From Piezodorus guildinii (lineage: Eukaryota; Arthropoda; Insecta; Hemiptera; Pentatomidae): 64,000 bases of DNA. Position 1 is the stretch's first letter. Each line of letters begins with the position of its first letter. The position numbers and the translations under genes are program-made. The stretch is from assembly GCA_023052935.1 (NCBI GenBank), contig CM041292.1, positions 113,861,436 through 113,925,435 of the forward strand. Reading direction: 5' to 3'. The notes under the pieces were generated by a model. The model worked only from the letters and a program-made list of their open reading frames with translations, was not told where the DNA came from and ran no database searches. Below, piece by piece: positions 32,125 through 44,332 of this stretch.

Positions 32125-34382
32125 AATTACGAAAATTCATTACATCTATTTAAATTTAGAACCTTGGAATTTATTTATCATATTTTGTAACCAACGCATT
32201 TTACGATGATAACAAAGACATTTGCATAGGAAACTTTTTTTAATATTTGTCGCGTGTATTTAGCAAAGAAACGAAAAAGACTTGTAACATTAAACTTGTT
32301 TATTTGAGATAGGCAGGCGTCGTAAAAGTAACAACTCTTTTATCAAAAGGACAGTCTTACCAAAACTGCCGCTTCAAGCCAAATATTTATCACATCTTCA
32401 CTATTTTCTTGAAAGCAGCACTAATGAATTTGATTGAACTCTTTTAAGTTTTGGTTGATTAAAGATATATTCTTTCCCTGATACAATGAAAACTACTACT
32501 TGAACTAATAGAAGTTAACATTTAAAATTTATATCGTGTAAAGACGTTCTTGAATGTTGTGTGAGTTTACTTCAATATAGCTAATTTAATCTTTTAAATT
32601 TGAAAAACTATCCTATATCATGCAAATAGATCAGTAAAAACAAAAAATGCAATGAATTAATACATTTCAGCATTAAAATAAAATTAGATCCATAACCATT
32701 CCTCCTCAATTAATGGTTAAGTGACAAGAGGCGAGCCGTAACATTGGATATACTGGTCGAGCACCTGCGACGGTCCCACGCTCGCGATGCAATAATCAAT
32801 GTGTGAACAGATATAGGGACAGGATTTAGTTCTCAGGGAGGGCAGTATTAATTGTAAGAGGAGGAAGTAAAGCACAGTTCAATACGTCTTGATTATTTAA
32901 TCTTTATATACAGCTGGCATTATTTTTAAGCAACATTAGTAAGAACAGAAATGTTCATAGTGCTTATATACATCACTCTTTTTTTCATTCGTAGTTCCAT
33001 CAGATTTCTATCATTTAACATTTAGTAGGATATAACAGTTAAATAATTTTAAAGTCTAAACTATTTAATTAAAGTTCTGTTTAAAAAAAAAATAATCTAT
33101 TCACAAATAATTCTTTACATTTATGAGCAATTAGTAAATTAAAATTAAAATTATAAAATATTAATGAGACAATTCAAATTTAAAAATCGTGAATAGGAAA
33201 GCTTCTTCACTTAAATCGTAGCTGAGTACTGCTGTAAAAATCTTGATTTTTTTTTCTTTTTATGACGATCTTTATCCACGCAGGAAATAGTCAATCAGGA
33301 AATAGCAAGGTATTAAGATTTAGTCTATTTGGTTAAATGATCCCTTTTGGATCGTGATATAGAGCAATGCTTATTGCATCAAGATCCTCTTAAAGAAAGT
33401 ACACTCCGATCCGATCCTCTGTGTGCCATATCACGCTTGTTCCAATAGACTTTCATGGTAAAAACCTAGCATTGCTAGCTGCCAATGATCGACAATCAGT
33501 ATAATATAAACGTGACCCGACACGTAATACCCACATGAACATGAGGATCACCCCAGAAACAACTAAATTCATCAGAATGAGAAAGAAGCCCCGTAAAAAA
33601 CGAGGGCCATGAGAGCAAACAGTGAGCTATTAGAGCAGGTAAATAATTTTATCTGGATGCTCATTTGGACGAAAGTGGTTGTATTGATGAACAATTGAGA
33701 CAATGAGTAGCGGGAAGAGTGTTTTGTCTGCTTCGGATTTGGTTTCTGGGCAAGAACAGTTTCAAAGCATCATAAAATTGAGGTATCCTTTCATAATTTT
33801 CCGAATCGTCGACCTCACCTTGAAACATAACAGTCGAATCACGGGGAGATGCGTTCACTTAGCAAGTTGGAAGAAAAAGTCAGTGATGATAGGGACCAGA
33901 ACGCGTTCCTTGTAATAACTTTATAGCAAATGCGCATGAAGTACGGACTAGCCTCATAGTCAAACCGGCTTTGACCATGCTAGAGGAATATAACTTCCTT
34001 AGGACAGCACAAGAATAAACCGTCAGGATGTCATACATACAAGACCTGTATGTAAAAAAAACAACGACGTATCTTCTGGAAACACTGAGTTCAAGAGCCT
34101 TACAGAAGACGAGGTGTATCTTAGAGCAGAAGGGAGTAGTTTTAAAAAAGGGACACCTAGTTTAAGTTTGACAGAATTTTGTCTTGTACTGCATTGTGGT
34201 CACTGGAATTTCTACGTATGATGAAACGCTTTAGACAGGTTGACATCCGGTTACTATGAAATCATGAACTAAATTAATCTCCTTTGAAATGAATAAGAAA
34301 ATGCTGAAATAAAAGAGTCCAGAGTGCGACCGAAAAAATTAAATGCATAGATTAGTCTTTGACGGTTCATTGTTTAGCCAAC
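32125..34382. other. Long stretch without a recognised gene
   Basis: AT-rich, with a GC-richer, non-repeat block at about 32700-32870 containing CACCTGCGAC. Short overlapping frames at 33661-33915 on both strands have no family features. Nothing else supported. Confidence 0.35.
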
Positions 34383-34413
34383 GTTTCGACCTCACATTGT
34401 AGGTCGTCATCAG
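34383..34413 (-). other. Hammerhead-like core, isolated copy
   Basis: The minus strand reads CTGATGA (34407-34413), CGACCT, an 8-base loop, AGGTCG, then AAACGTTGG. The stem is perfect and the core is the best conserved in the window. Further along the same strand, ACG and CGTC could form a short stem III ending in a C. No inverted partner or duplication was found. Self-cleavage is not shown. Confidence 0.4.
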
Positions 34414-35914
34414 GGCTCGTTAATTAAACCTTGCATGAACAATACAGCTGATGACTCGTAATAATGACCAACAAATAAGTATCTTAATATTTCCATAGCA
34501 TACCGACGTCTTCTTTATCTACATGACTGTTAAAAACTCAAAGAATTTTGGATTGTAAAATGATGTTAATGGATCCTGCGATACGCGTGCTTAGGAAATT
34601 ACTGTTTAAATAATTATAGATGAAAGTGCAATCGGTGGAGGAAAGCAAAACGAGATAATAAAGGAGGCAATTAGAGCTGATCATTGCGAGGGCGGGGAGG
34701 TGTTCAGTTCCGGCTGCCGCTCGCCAGATGGCATTCTTAACTCTTAGCCTGTGCCTCCTAGATCTAGCACCTGTCCTGGCAGGAAGTATTTAAGGAGTGC
34801 GTGCCTTTCCGAATAAATGACGTAGAAATGACCAACAATTCTTTATAAAATTACTTAGGCTCGCGCACAACTGCTACTCCCCGTTATAACAGTGTTTCAT
34901 GAGGCCTCAACGGGTGTGCTTATTTATATTATATTTCACAAGAAGTTAGAAATTAAAGAGAAAAAAAAAATAATACAATGCCTTTTGCGGAATAAGTTTA
35001 CAATAGCTCTTAGAACATAACCAGCTTAATTTTTCCACATTTAGAAATAAATTTTGTTCATCAATATTAAAAGCTTCGTAAGTTTGTCTCGAAGAAAAAG
35101 TTCAAAGATTTCCGGTTTATGGAATAACGGACACGATCTCTGCGTGTGAATTTGTGTATGCGGACTTATTATGCCACGTTAATGCACTCTTCAATATGGA
35201 ACGTCTGTGGTTCAATGTAAATCAACTGAGGTCACTTTGGTTTAGGAACCGCACTTGTTTCACAGAGTTTTGCTGAGTACGGTAATGGTCAGGTAAATAG
35301 GGAGGCCAAGGCAAAAGGTCCCATCCAAAGCTAAATAAATGATTGCAAGTGAAAATTAGTTTTGTTTTTTACCGCATTCTGAACAATATAGTGTTGAATC
35401 TTTTTACTCTTATTATAACTCATATTGCGACCATTCCGTGAAGCGTAATCGATGTATTGGCAAACTAATTTTTTACACAATTAAAGCACCATTGCGTGAC
35501 AGAAGACCTTACTCCCGCCGAATCTCGCCGTTAAAAGAAAATCATTGGTATGGAAGTACGTAAATACATAATTTGTACAATTTAACCAAGAAGTAACCTT
35601 ACATAACAGCGTTTGGGCTACCCGCGCTTAAACTTCTCGTGACGGTCTAGCTACATATTTAAGTCATCTGGTAGAAGAAATAATGAAGAGTAACGATATT
35701 TCTTTCTGAAAAAAAAGAAAAGAAAATTAGAACCGGAACATACCCCAGGTGCGTTTTGAAAACAGAATGAAGTCGCAAGCGGAGAAAAGACGTTGCATCA
35801 TTCGCAATTGGTGGTTTAATAAGGTTAGACATGTAATAGACATTGGAAGCCAACATCACAGGACGTTTTAGTGGTCAAGATAGTTAAGAGTTTACAACTT
35901 CAAATAAGCTGGTT
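34414..35914. other. Stretch without a recognised gene
   Basis: About 34650-34830 is GC-richer and complex in sequence, possibly regulatory. A reverse reading near 35290-35330 gives PWPPYLPDHY, faintly like the catalytic end of a mariner transposase, but it is too weak to call. Confidence 0.3.
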
Positions 35915-37227
35915 AGAATTCAGGCTTCGCTGTGGTTCCGAATTTTCCAAACATTATACTGTTGAGGCCGGTGTTCCTCAAGGCAGCGTCTTAAGACCCG
36001 TCCTCTACATCCTCTACACCGCCGATATCCCTACTGATCCCAATACCTTTCTGGCAACATTTGCTGATGATACAGCCATTTTATCATCCGATTCCGATCC
36101 TGAAGTAGCATCGCTAAATCTTCAAAGGCACCTTTCCCTTGTCGAAGACTGGTGTAAGGCTTGGCGAATTAAGGTGAACGAAAGCAAATGCACACACGTC
36201 ACTTTCACCATTCGACGTAAATCCTGTCCAACAGTTAAATTCAATTCCATACCGCTTCCTTCCTCAGATACAGTCCGGTACCTGGCTTTTTAATAGACAA
36301 AAGACTGACGTGGAACCTACATACAAGACTTAAAAAGGAAGAACTCAACCGCAGATTCGGCCAGTTATACAAACTAGTAAACAGAAAATCTCATCTTACA
36401 GTCGACAACAAATTACTAATATATAAGACAGTACTGAAACCTATATGGACCTACGGACTTGAACTATGGAGGACACTAAACATTCTAACATCAAACGTAT
36501 CCAATCCTTCCAATCCAAAGTCCTCCGAACAATAGTTAATGCTCCTTATTACGTTACCAACTGTACCCTACACCATGACCTTAATATCCCATTTATTTTA
36601 TACGTGGTACCATCCAAATTCTCCAAATTCCATCAGAACCTTCTTCATCATCCTAATCCTCTTGCTCAATCGCTCTCCAGCTCCACCCATCCCTACAATC
36701 CTCCTCGAAGATTGAAACGGCAGTGGCCCCGCGACGTTTTGTAAACATTTATTCTGGAGTTCTGACACTGGTCAGATCCTCCACTCATGTACTGTATGTT
36801 TGTGGCTATTCCGCCCTAGCTCGGCCTCCACTGGCTTACACCAGTGAAGCGCTGAGTGAGAGGCGCTGGGATCTCTTGGATTCGGCTTCTCCCCCCACTT
36901 GTGGAGGGAGCAGCCGAGTCTAGGGTCCCTTTAGCAGATTGTATATAGTTAAGTTTGCTTGTATGATTTTTATTTATTTCCCAACTTGTATTTATCTCTA
37001 CTACAGGTTGTTGTTTTCATTTGTTTGTTGTTGTTTTTTTGTTTTTATTAATTGTTATTTTCTTGTATATATTTGAATTTATTTATTTCCGATTTTATGT
37101 AATTTGACTTCATCATTATTTTTTGTATATATTGTATGAATGTGTACTACATCACTATTACTTCTGTTCATTAAGTAACAAATTGTAATATTTCTCTCAA
37201 TAAAAAAAATAAAAAAAGAATTCAGGC
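35915..37227 (+). pseudogene. Jockey-like LINE, 5'-truncated, frameshifted
   Basis: The 11-bp duplication AGAATTCAGGC (35915-35925, 37217-37227) brackets the copy. The RT frame (to 36293) keeps AGVPQGSVLRP, the catalytic FADD box in FADDTAILSSD and WRIKVNESKC, then stops. The next part continues in another frame (IWTYGLELW), and 36466-36744 gives the C-terminal end NPPRRLKRQWPRDVL. A ~470-bp 3' UTR ends in an A-rich tail. A dead copy of a family related to 31065-32124 but with a different, longer 3' UTR. Confidence 0.85.
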
Positions 37228-37439
37228 AGAACGTCGTAAGTAACATTCTATCCCATATCTCGACTGCACACAAAATTCATGCCGAAGGAACTATTATAAT
37301 TATTCATCTATAAAATTAAAAAAATAAACCAACAGAGTTAGCCCTTATACATTTTACCTTATATAAAGGTGTATGTATCCAGTCTAATAAAATGTACTCA
37401 AGAGGAAGTTGAGATAAATGAGAAAATTTGTCAAAAGAA
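37228..37439. other. Short unassigned spacer
   Basis: Nothing recognised. Confidence 0.4.
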
Positions 37440-37590
37440 CATTTGAGAAGAACAATTAAAGAAAAGCAAATTTCAAGATTTTAAGGAAACTAAGCCCAAA
37501 ATGATGGCGAAAACCGTATAAAACTCCGTCCAGTAGTTTAGGAGTTGACGGAAACCAAAATCCATTTATCATTTTATACATATAGAGATT
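37440..37590 (+). repeat. Interspersed repeat, family Y, 3'-end piece
   Basis: CCGTATAAAACTCCGTCCAG and TTGACGGAAACCAAAATCC match the Y end. The LINE-B fragment inserted at its TATAGAGATT terminus. Confidence 0.6.
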
Positions 37591-38788
37591 AAAATAACAT
37601 CATGATTGAACAGGGAATACCAAGAAAGTTAGTAAACCTAGTAGAGATGTGTTTGTCGGAAACACTAGTTAGAATATCTCATAATTACTCCGAGAGATCT
37701 AAGGTGCGATCGGGTTTAAAACAGGGTGACTAATTTTCACCTGTTTTGTTTAATATAGCTCTAGAATATGTCATAGAAAAGGTGACGTGTACCGAAAAAG
37801 GTTTAAATATGGGTGATAAAATTCCGGTTTTGTGGTATGCCGATGATTTGGTACTGCTAGGCGAAGACACGGATACCATACAACTAAATACTAGTATGTT
37901 AATGAAAACGCGTAAAGAAATAGGACTGGAATTAAATACTCGAGTCCTACTTAGCTGAATAAACTTTGAAGTGCTACCACTGGGTAGTTTCTTCACATGC
38001 CTGTATCACGCCCACTTGATCTTTTAGCACATTTACTTAATGTATTTAATTGTAATACAGTTGTAAATTTCTTTTAAATGAAAAAAAAAAAAAGAAGGAA
38101 TTAAATACCGATAAGACGAAACATATGATTAGAAGCAGAAACGGTAGCAATCTTGGTGATATTGATATATCAGGGCATAGTTTTGAACACGTAGAGAAAT
38201 TAAAGTATTTAAGTTCAATGATAACAAGAAAAAATGAAATCAAGGAAGAAATAAAGTCCCGATTAAAGGTAGGAATGCGTGTTATTATTCAGTTGCTAAG
38301 TTACTTAGCTCGCGACTTCTATCTAAAAACTTAAAGGTTAGAATTTATAAAACTATTATTCTCCCGACGGTTCTTTACGGATGTGAAACGTGGCCGCTTA
38401 CTTTGAAGAATGATCAACGGCGTAAAATATTTGGTCCGAAGAGAGATGAGGCAACTAAGGAGTTTAGAATGTTGCACAACGCGGGATTGCGGAACTTGTA
38501 TCCTGTGAATATAATTGAGTTGATAGCATCGCGGGGACTCAAATGGGCGAGTAAAGGTGTTGGGCTTGGTGAGGAACGGATTCCGAGAAAGTTGGTATTC
38601 GCTGATCCGACTGGTAGGCGTCCGAAAAGTAGGCCGAAGCGTCGATGGGAGGATTGCGTTAAGGCTGATCTCGGGGGCTTGGGGTTGAACGGTGAACATT
38701 AGACGACTCTGTGCAGGCGGAATTTGGTGGTATCGGCATTGGACTTTCGGGTTCGGTAAGCCTGTTATTATTATGAGAGATTAAAATA
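37585..38788 (+). pseudogene. LINE-B partial copy, 5'-truncated, split by a jockey-like 3' end
   Basis: The 12-bp duplication GAGATTAAAATA (37585-37596, 38777-38788) flanks a piece of LINE-B beginning at MIEQGIPRKLVNLV. It contains a stop just after LKQGD, an intact YADDLVLLGED box, and the rest of the C-terminal region with frameshifts, ending in a short TTA tail. Coding blocks are 37746-37939, 38125-38334 and 38403-38700. An insertion of 157 bp breaks it at 37940. Non-functional. Confidence 0.85.
37928..38108 (+). mobile_element. Nested jockey-like LINE 3'-end insertion
   Basis: The 12-bp duplication GGAATTAAATAC (37928-37939, 38097-38108) flanks 157 bp. AGTGCTACCACTGGGTAGTT and ATCACGCC match the 3' UTR at 32010-32050, and it ends in poly(A). 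A later event within the dead LINE-B copy. Confidence 0.88.
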
Positions 38789-38920
38789 TATAAAACATAT
38801 TTTCCCAAAATTCAGTTAGAAAAAATTATATAAGGAGGGCAATATTGCCTAAATAATAATAAAAAAAAGTTCACCTTGTCTGAATCTCAATTAAGAATAA
38901 ATCATCTGGCTAGAATAGGT

Positions 38921-39218
38921 TTGCAAAACTAGTTGTTTGTTTATTCGTTTAGCGTCACTTTTATGCTACCATGGCTAAATCGGACGATGCTACGGTTATG
39001 GTCCTAAATTTTGCCTATCCAGGTTTTATTATAGGGATCTTTAACGAGTACCCGACAACGCACAGGCTCGGGATCACCTTTAAAGTTTCCCTCCAAAAGA
39101 CGGCATAACAAAGAATGTTTAACTTTCATTAAAAATTCCAAGGGCCACCCGTGGGTTCGAACACGCATAGAAAGTTGGTATGCTAGCCATTACGCTATGG
39201 GTAACCCTTGCAAAACTA
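38921..39218 (-). mobile_element. SINE-1 copy, full length, minus strand
   Basis: The 11-bp duplication TTGCAAAACTA (38921-38931, 39208-39218) flanks the element. The minus strand starts GGGTTACCCATAGCGTAATG, the variant 5' end, and the B box is mutated (GTGTTCGAACCC). An older copy. Confidence 0.8.
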
Positions 39219-39983
39219 AGGAACCAATCCTTCCTGCTCCACATGATGTTGAAATCATCTGTTTCTTGGCCCATGCCCATGATTGTTCACTTGGCCAAAT
39301 TAACAAAACATTCGAAATAAGTGTCGTTGATGTGGAACGTCTGCTGCTTCATAAATAACGCTGTTTCCCCCCTGCCTAAGTAGCTTCCAGACGGAGACAT
39401 ATATTTATATATACGCTGATACTCCCTAAGTATACACTAAGTGGAGCCTGGACAACTAATTGATGCATGCGACCTGTGAACCCAGAAGGTCCTCTATTCT
39501 TAGCACTCAGCTGTCCTGGCCAGCGAAGCTCCCAGATTAGTGCACTTCCAGTACTTGGGCTAGGCCTCACCATCTCTCCCTTTTTCCCCACATTTCTATA
39601 AATTGAATAACCTTGTTTTCCTTCCGACCGTTGATTAAATCCTATGTATCCAAAAAAGTGGCTGCTCTATTTCAAAATGGCGCTGAAAGATGGTGGATTA
39701 CCGATTTTGTCTAGGACTCCTAAGGTATGAGGCGTGAAAAAATAGACATATAATTACAAAAATGAATCTTGAATCGGGCTCACATTGACACCTCCTAATA
39801 TAATGTATAAACGTATCCATGGACGTAGGCAGAGAGCGGGGGGCACCGACGCTCCCTCCTCCTCTAAACATTGTTTAAACGAATAAGAGTAAAAGATAAA
39901 AAAGTAAAATAAGGTATTGAAATAAAAGGTGTGGTTTTAGATTATTTTTCGCTCCAAAGAGCGAAATAATTAAAATTAAATTA

Positions 39984-40061
<78 letters not shown>

Positions 40062-41379
40062 GTTAGTGTTAAAAAAAACCAAAAAAAAAAAACACTTTTG
40101 TCCTATGATTTTCAACCCACTTGGCTCTCGCCTAAAAAAAAAAATTCTGCCTACGATCATTAAGATATATCCTCAATTAACTAAAATCGAATGACCTCAT
40201 AGCATCAAGGCATGGGCAAAGAGTTTCTATTTTACATTGTGGAGATCTCAATTTTTAAACGAAACATAAGTGAGAGGATTTAGTTCAGGATGACCCCAGG
40301 TTTGGATTTTGACTTTGTTCGTTGTACAGAGGGTACTATGATCTTCAATCCTAAGGTAATCTAAGCTTTTTTTGTCTAGTTAACCAGAATTTTGACATTT
40401 AACTATTTTTTAAGTTTGAGAGAGCCAGATAAAGGCACATTTTTCCAACTGGCTAAATATTTAGACGCATATTATTTATGGCTTTTGACACAAGTAGAGC
40501 TATATGTTTCGTTAATGTTAATGTGCTGCCAAAACAATTAAAATGTCAGGATTTTTTCTTATTTTATCTACATAAAAATCAAAACAGGATCAACCAAAAA
40601 GTTTCTTTCTTAGACAATGTAAATAAGAAGTAAAATGGTATCTGTTTTACATATTAAGCGTGGCGTTTTTTCATATCATATGAAGCGATAGTGCGGGAAC
40701 ATCTCTTTAGTGTGCCATCAAATAATAGGCTGAAGTAAGATACTTGGCTGGATCCATGTAAATATAATGTCATAATAAAACTCATTTATTTGATCCACTT
40801 CAACTCTTTTAGAGAGATCTCATCTCGCCTTGTAACCTTTGCCGGGCTGGTATTGATCTAGTTGCCATGGCATTCGCCATACACCCCCACCATCTCTGTA
40901 GGAATTCACTACGCCATTTCGATGGGTAATTCAATTTACCGCCTTCGCTTTCGTTAGGGAAGGGGGATGAAAATATATTGATTATGACTAAATTTGTTAC
41001 ACGTCTGTAGGAGGAAAAATCAGTTCGATATTCATATCCATTCATGTAAGCGTTAATACATACATATATAGGATCGGATTCAGTGGGAATGTTCGGAAGA
41101 AAATGATTTATTAGTACTGAAAGTGAGGAGTTTATCGTTCTTTACTCCAAACACTACGGGTTATCAATATATTCTAGCTAAATTATTATATTACTCAGAA
41201 TTACTGGTACTTCTAGTTTTATAAATACTTTTGAAAAATAGTAGTTTGGAAAGAAATATGTTGACTGTACTCTTCGGCAAGAACTAAGGCCCAGTTAAAT
41301 CGTCCGTTGTTAACTATAATTTTATTAATTGTATCAGTTTATTATATGTTAACGGAAATTTCGTAGAACCAATTCTCTA

Positions 41380-41380
<1 letters not shown>
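39219..41380. other. Stretch without a recognised gene; contains a (TA)n tract
   Basis: A (TA)n microsatellite occupies about 39988-40060. Weak frames at 39376-39591 and 40809-41045 (minus) sit in GC-richer DNA but show no family features. Nothing else supported. Confidence 0.35.
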
Positions 41381-41410
<30 letters not shown>

Positions 41411-41561
41411 ATCTCACCTTCGAAGGGTTTCTAGGACCAGAGGGTGAGGGCAAGGGATAAATGCTGAGGTAAAAGCCTCCCAGCACCGAGACTTGAACTC
41501 ATTAATTCGAACTCATAATTATTTTATTTCAAATTATGGTTGCTCGGCAACGCGCGCTAAC

Positions 41562-42753
41562 TAGGGATTCCAATTCGGAAAAACGGATCCGGTAATCCGG
41601 TGGATCCGACATCGTCATACGTTTACCGGACCCAATGATAGCAATTTTTGGCAAATAAATAGCGCAGTTTAATGAGTAGGTACTTTAAATGCGTTACTTT
41701 TTGTGTGCCTGTGTTGTGGTGAGTCGTTCGACGCCAAATTTCATCACACTATCAGTTCAGTTCAGTACCATTCGTTCGCAAGACAATACATGTGTTTTTG
41801 TGTTGTCGGTGCTTCACATAATGTAAGTAAGCAGACAATATTTTCTTGTATTTACATAAAGAACATTGAACTTGCTGTAGAGACCGTATGCAGAAGAGAT
41901 CGACCCTGTTAACTGTTTGAAGCAACCTTAAAAATTTGTTTTAGTGAAATTGCTCATTGACGGTTGTACGTACTGAATTATATGAAGCATTATTACAAAT
42001 CTACGAAATTCAATCTACAATTTATGAAATCTAGGAAGACTGAGCTATGTTACTGCTCACATCTCCCTATACCATATTTCGCTTTCTCAGGTAGTTCAAT
42101 TAATTTATTAGTAACTTTTTAAAATATAATTAATTAATCTTGCGTAATTAATTTAGATGGGAATTGTATTTGAGAATGCAAACAAAAAATGTTTAATATT
42201 TATGATGGACATGATCATCATTTGATGAAACTTTCTAATAAATGGCACAATAATGAGCTTATATTATAAGTATAATTCTTTAAATTCTTCTTCTTACAAT
42301 ATTTGTTTATTAAATAGTATTTTAGTACTAATTTCTTTAGTATACACTATCAAAAATTTTGATTTTGAAAAACACGAACGTTTTAAACAAATAGTGTTAA
42401 TCACGTCACTTGCCAGTCGGCTTGTAATCGCACTACAAACGTAACCTGCTGCCGAAAAGACCCTTTCAGCTGCTACACTTATCGGCTTAATTGTCAGCAA
42501 ATAATCATTAAAAGCAAGCTGTTTTAATAGTCGTTAACATTTTAATGATTATCTGAACTACTAGATACTATTTTTTTTTCTCGATGTCTGAAAATAAAGA
42601 TGATAATATATGTTTGTGTTTTATAAACTTCCAACAATGAGTACAATCATAGTAGAAAAACTCACTTACAGTTCAGCATAGACTAAAAAGCGAAGATCAT
42701 CCTGATTTTGTCGTTCCGACCGATCCGCGCCGGATTAAAAATGATGCCGGATT
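41562..42753 (-). mobile_element. hAT-like DNA transposon remnant
   Basis: Flanked by GCGCTAAC (41554-41561) and TTGCTAAC (42752-42759), 6 of 8 bases alike, consistent with the 8-bp duplication of hAT elements. Ends carry repeated ATCCGG words, but the terminal inverted repeat is poor. It encodes a transposase C-terminal piece (below). ~1.2 kb, so most of the transposase is missing. Confidence 0.5.
42294..42500 (-). pseudogene. hAT transposase C-terminal dimerisation fragment (68 aa)
   Basis: The frame contains PISVAAERVFSAAGYVC, then SRLASDVINTICLKR, the signature of the hAT family dimerisation region (ERVFS.AG followed by an SRL.. helix). No DNA-binding BED finger or catalytic core is present around it. 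It is a remnant within the element that splits SINE-2, not a host gene. Confidence 0.75.
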
Positions 42754-42782
42754 GCTAACCCACTTAGGCACCCCGCCCCCTA

Positions 42783-44280
42783 AACGTTGCACTAATCATT
42801 ATCATTATCCCTAACACGTTTTTAAGTTATCATAGGTAATTCATCCTTAGGTCTAGATTGAATGTTTTACCGACATAATCTTTCTTGTTGTATGGTTGAC
42901 TTAATAAAACACTTTGTGCGTACAGATATGAATTGTGTAAGATTAAATTGATATTCGGCAATATTGTTTTAGCTCGCAAGAAAAATGTATATATCAGTCA
43001 AAGTAATCAGGCAAATTATTATTAAAATCGTCAATCTGCATTGTAAAAACAAATGGTCTATATTCAGAAATAATCTTATAACGTTGGTTTATAAAACTTT
43101 TTAATTTACAAATATATAGAGGGAACCATTATATATTTTCTCTACATTAATATGAGTGTAATTTAAATATGTTTTTAAATTATATATTTTATTTATTTAG
43201 ATTTTTTTTATTTGAAAAAAAGGATATTCTTGGATAAGGATTTCAAACATTGAAAGGAGAAGGAAGTAGGGAGACGTAAAGATCTATCTTTTGAACGCAG
43301 ATAGAAATTTTTGATACTGATAGTTTGACTTTCAGAACAACAGAAATAACCCTATAACTCATTCTTGTCTAATACTGATTTTTTTGTTTAACGTTTATTT
43401 ATTTATCCATACCTGTCTATACATACATATGACAATCAGTGGATGTATGTCAGATGTGTTACAATTTAAAAAGGGCAGAACAATACTCGGTATCTCTTTC
43501 GTGGTATGATTTAATTCGAAAGAAGATTACAGAAGATCTCTCATCCACGATCTTTTCAGTCTTTTCCTAATATTGTCGGGGATATTGGTTGTTGCTATTT
43601 GAACCATCAGAGGGTTGTATGTCCTATTAATGTGTTGTGAAATCGAGAGTAGTGAGTTTGTATGTATTTGCTGACGGTGGGCATGTGTAAGTCTGTATGT
43701 TAAGTTATGTTAGAAACATACCTATGTGTTTGCGTAATTAGTATAGGTATTTTTGATTGGAAAGTTTAAAAGTCTTTGTATGTGGGTCTTTTTCGCAGCT
43801 CCGAAGATTTGATATTACTGATAATTTTGAAGTTTTATACTGCTGGAGGTTTCCAACACGTTTTAGAAGACAATACTAATTAGTAATTTATCATTAAAAA
43901 AATCATTTTAAAGATAATTGTCAATTCAAATATTCTACATATATAATATTCTAGATATAAAGATTCAAAAGGATTATGTCCTAATACGAGCTTCGTTTTT
44001 TTTTAGTTTGTCGGAACCATAATATATATTTTCCATAAAGTAAAGTAGAAGCAATTTGAATATTTTTACTAAGTTTATATAAATATGAAAGAAGTTTTAT
44101 TTACCCCAGAGTGATTCCAAATGTACTCAAAGTAATTAGATAAGTTTAAGGAAACTTTGAGTATCATAGTTAATGATTAGTGATTCATCAGGTTTTGTTT
44201 GTGATTTTTGTAGGATTTTTTAAAAAATCTTAATTTATTTAAGACTTCTTAGATTTATCTAATTACGATTATAAAGAAAG
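42783..44280. other. AT-rich non-coding stretch
   Basis: Nothing recognised. Confidence 0.45.

Positions 44281-44282
<2 letters not shown>

Positions 44283-44329
<47 letters not shown>
44283..44329. repeat. (TA)n microsatellite
   Basis: About 45 bp of pure TA. Confidence 0.95.

Positions 44330-44332
<3 letters not shown>

Larger units (their letters stand above)
41381..42782 (-). mobile_element. Second tRNA-derived SINE (SINE-2), split by a hAT-like insertion
   Basis: The two outer pieces join into one tRNA-like head on the minus strand: GGGGTGCCTAAGTGGGTTAG (42753-42774, A-box-like), then GCGCGCGTTGCCGAGC (about 41541-41556), GAGTTCGAAT and GAGTTCAAGTCTCGG (B-box-like), a body, and a long A tail (T run at 41383-41405). 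The break coincides with GCTAAC on both sides. The SINE is unrelated to SINE-1 in its body. Confidence 0.6.

Noticed and set aside
33661..33915. Overlapping ~65-70 codon frames on both strands
   Set aside because: Mutually antisense, unrecognised, no exon signals; likely chance.
35280..35340. Mariner-like PWPPYLPDHY on the minus strand
   Set aside because: Only one short block matches, surrounded by stops; no terminal repeats.
40809..41045. 78-codon minus frame in GC-richer DNA
   Set aside because: No recognised motif or splice context.
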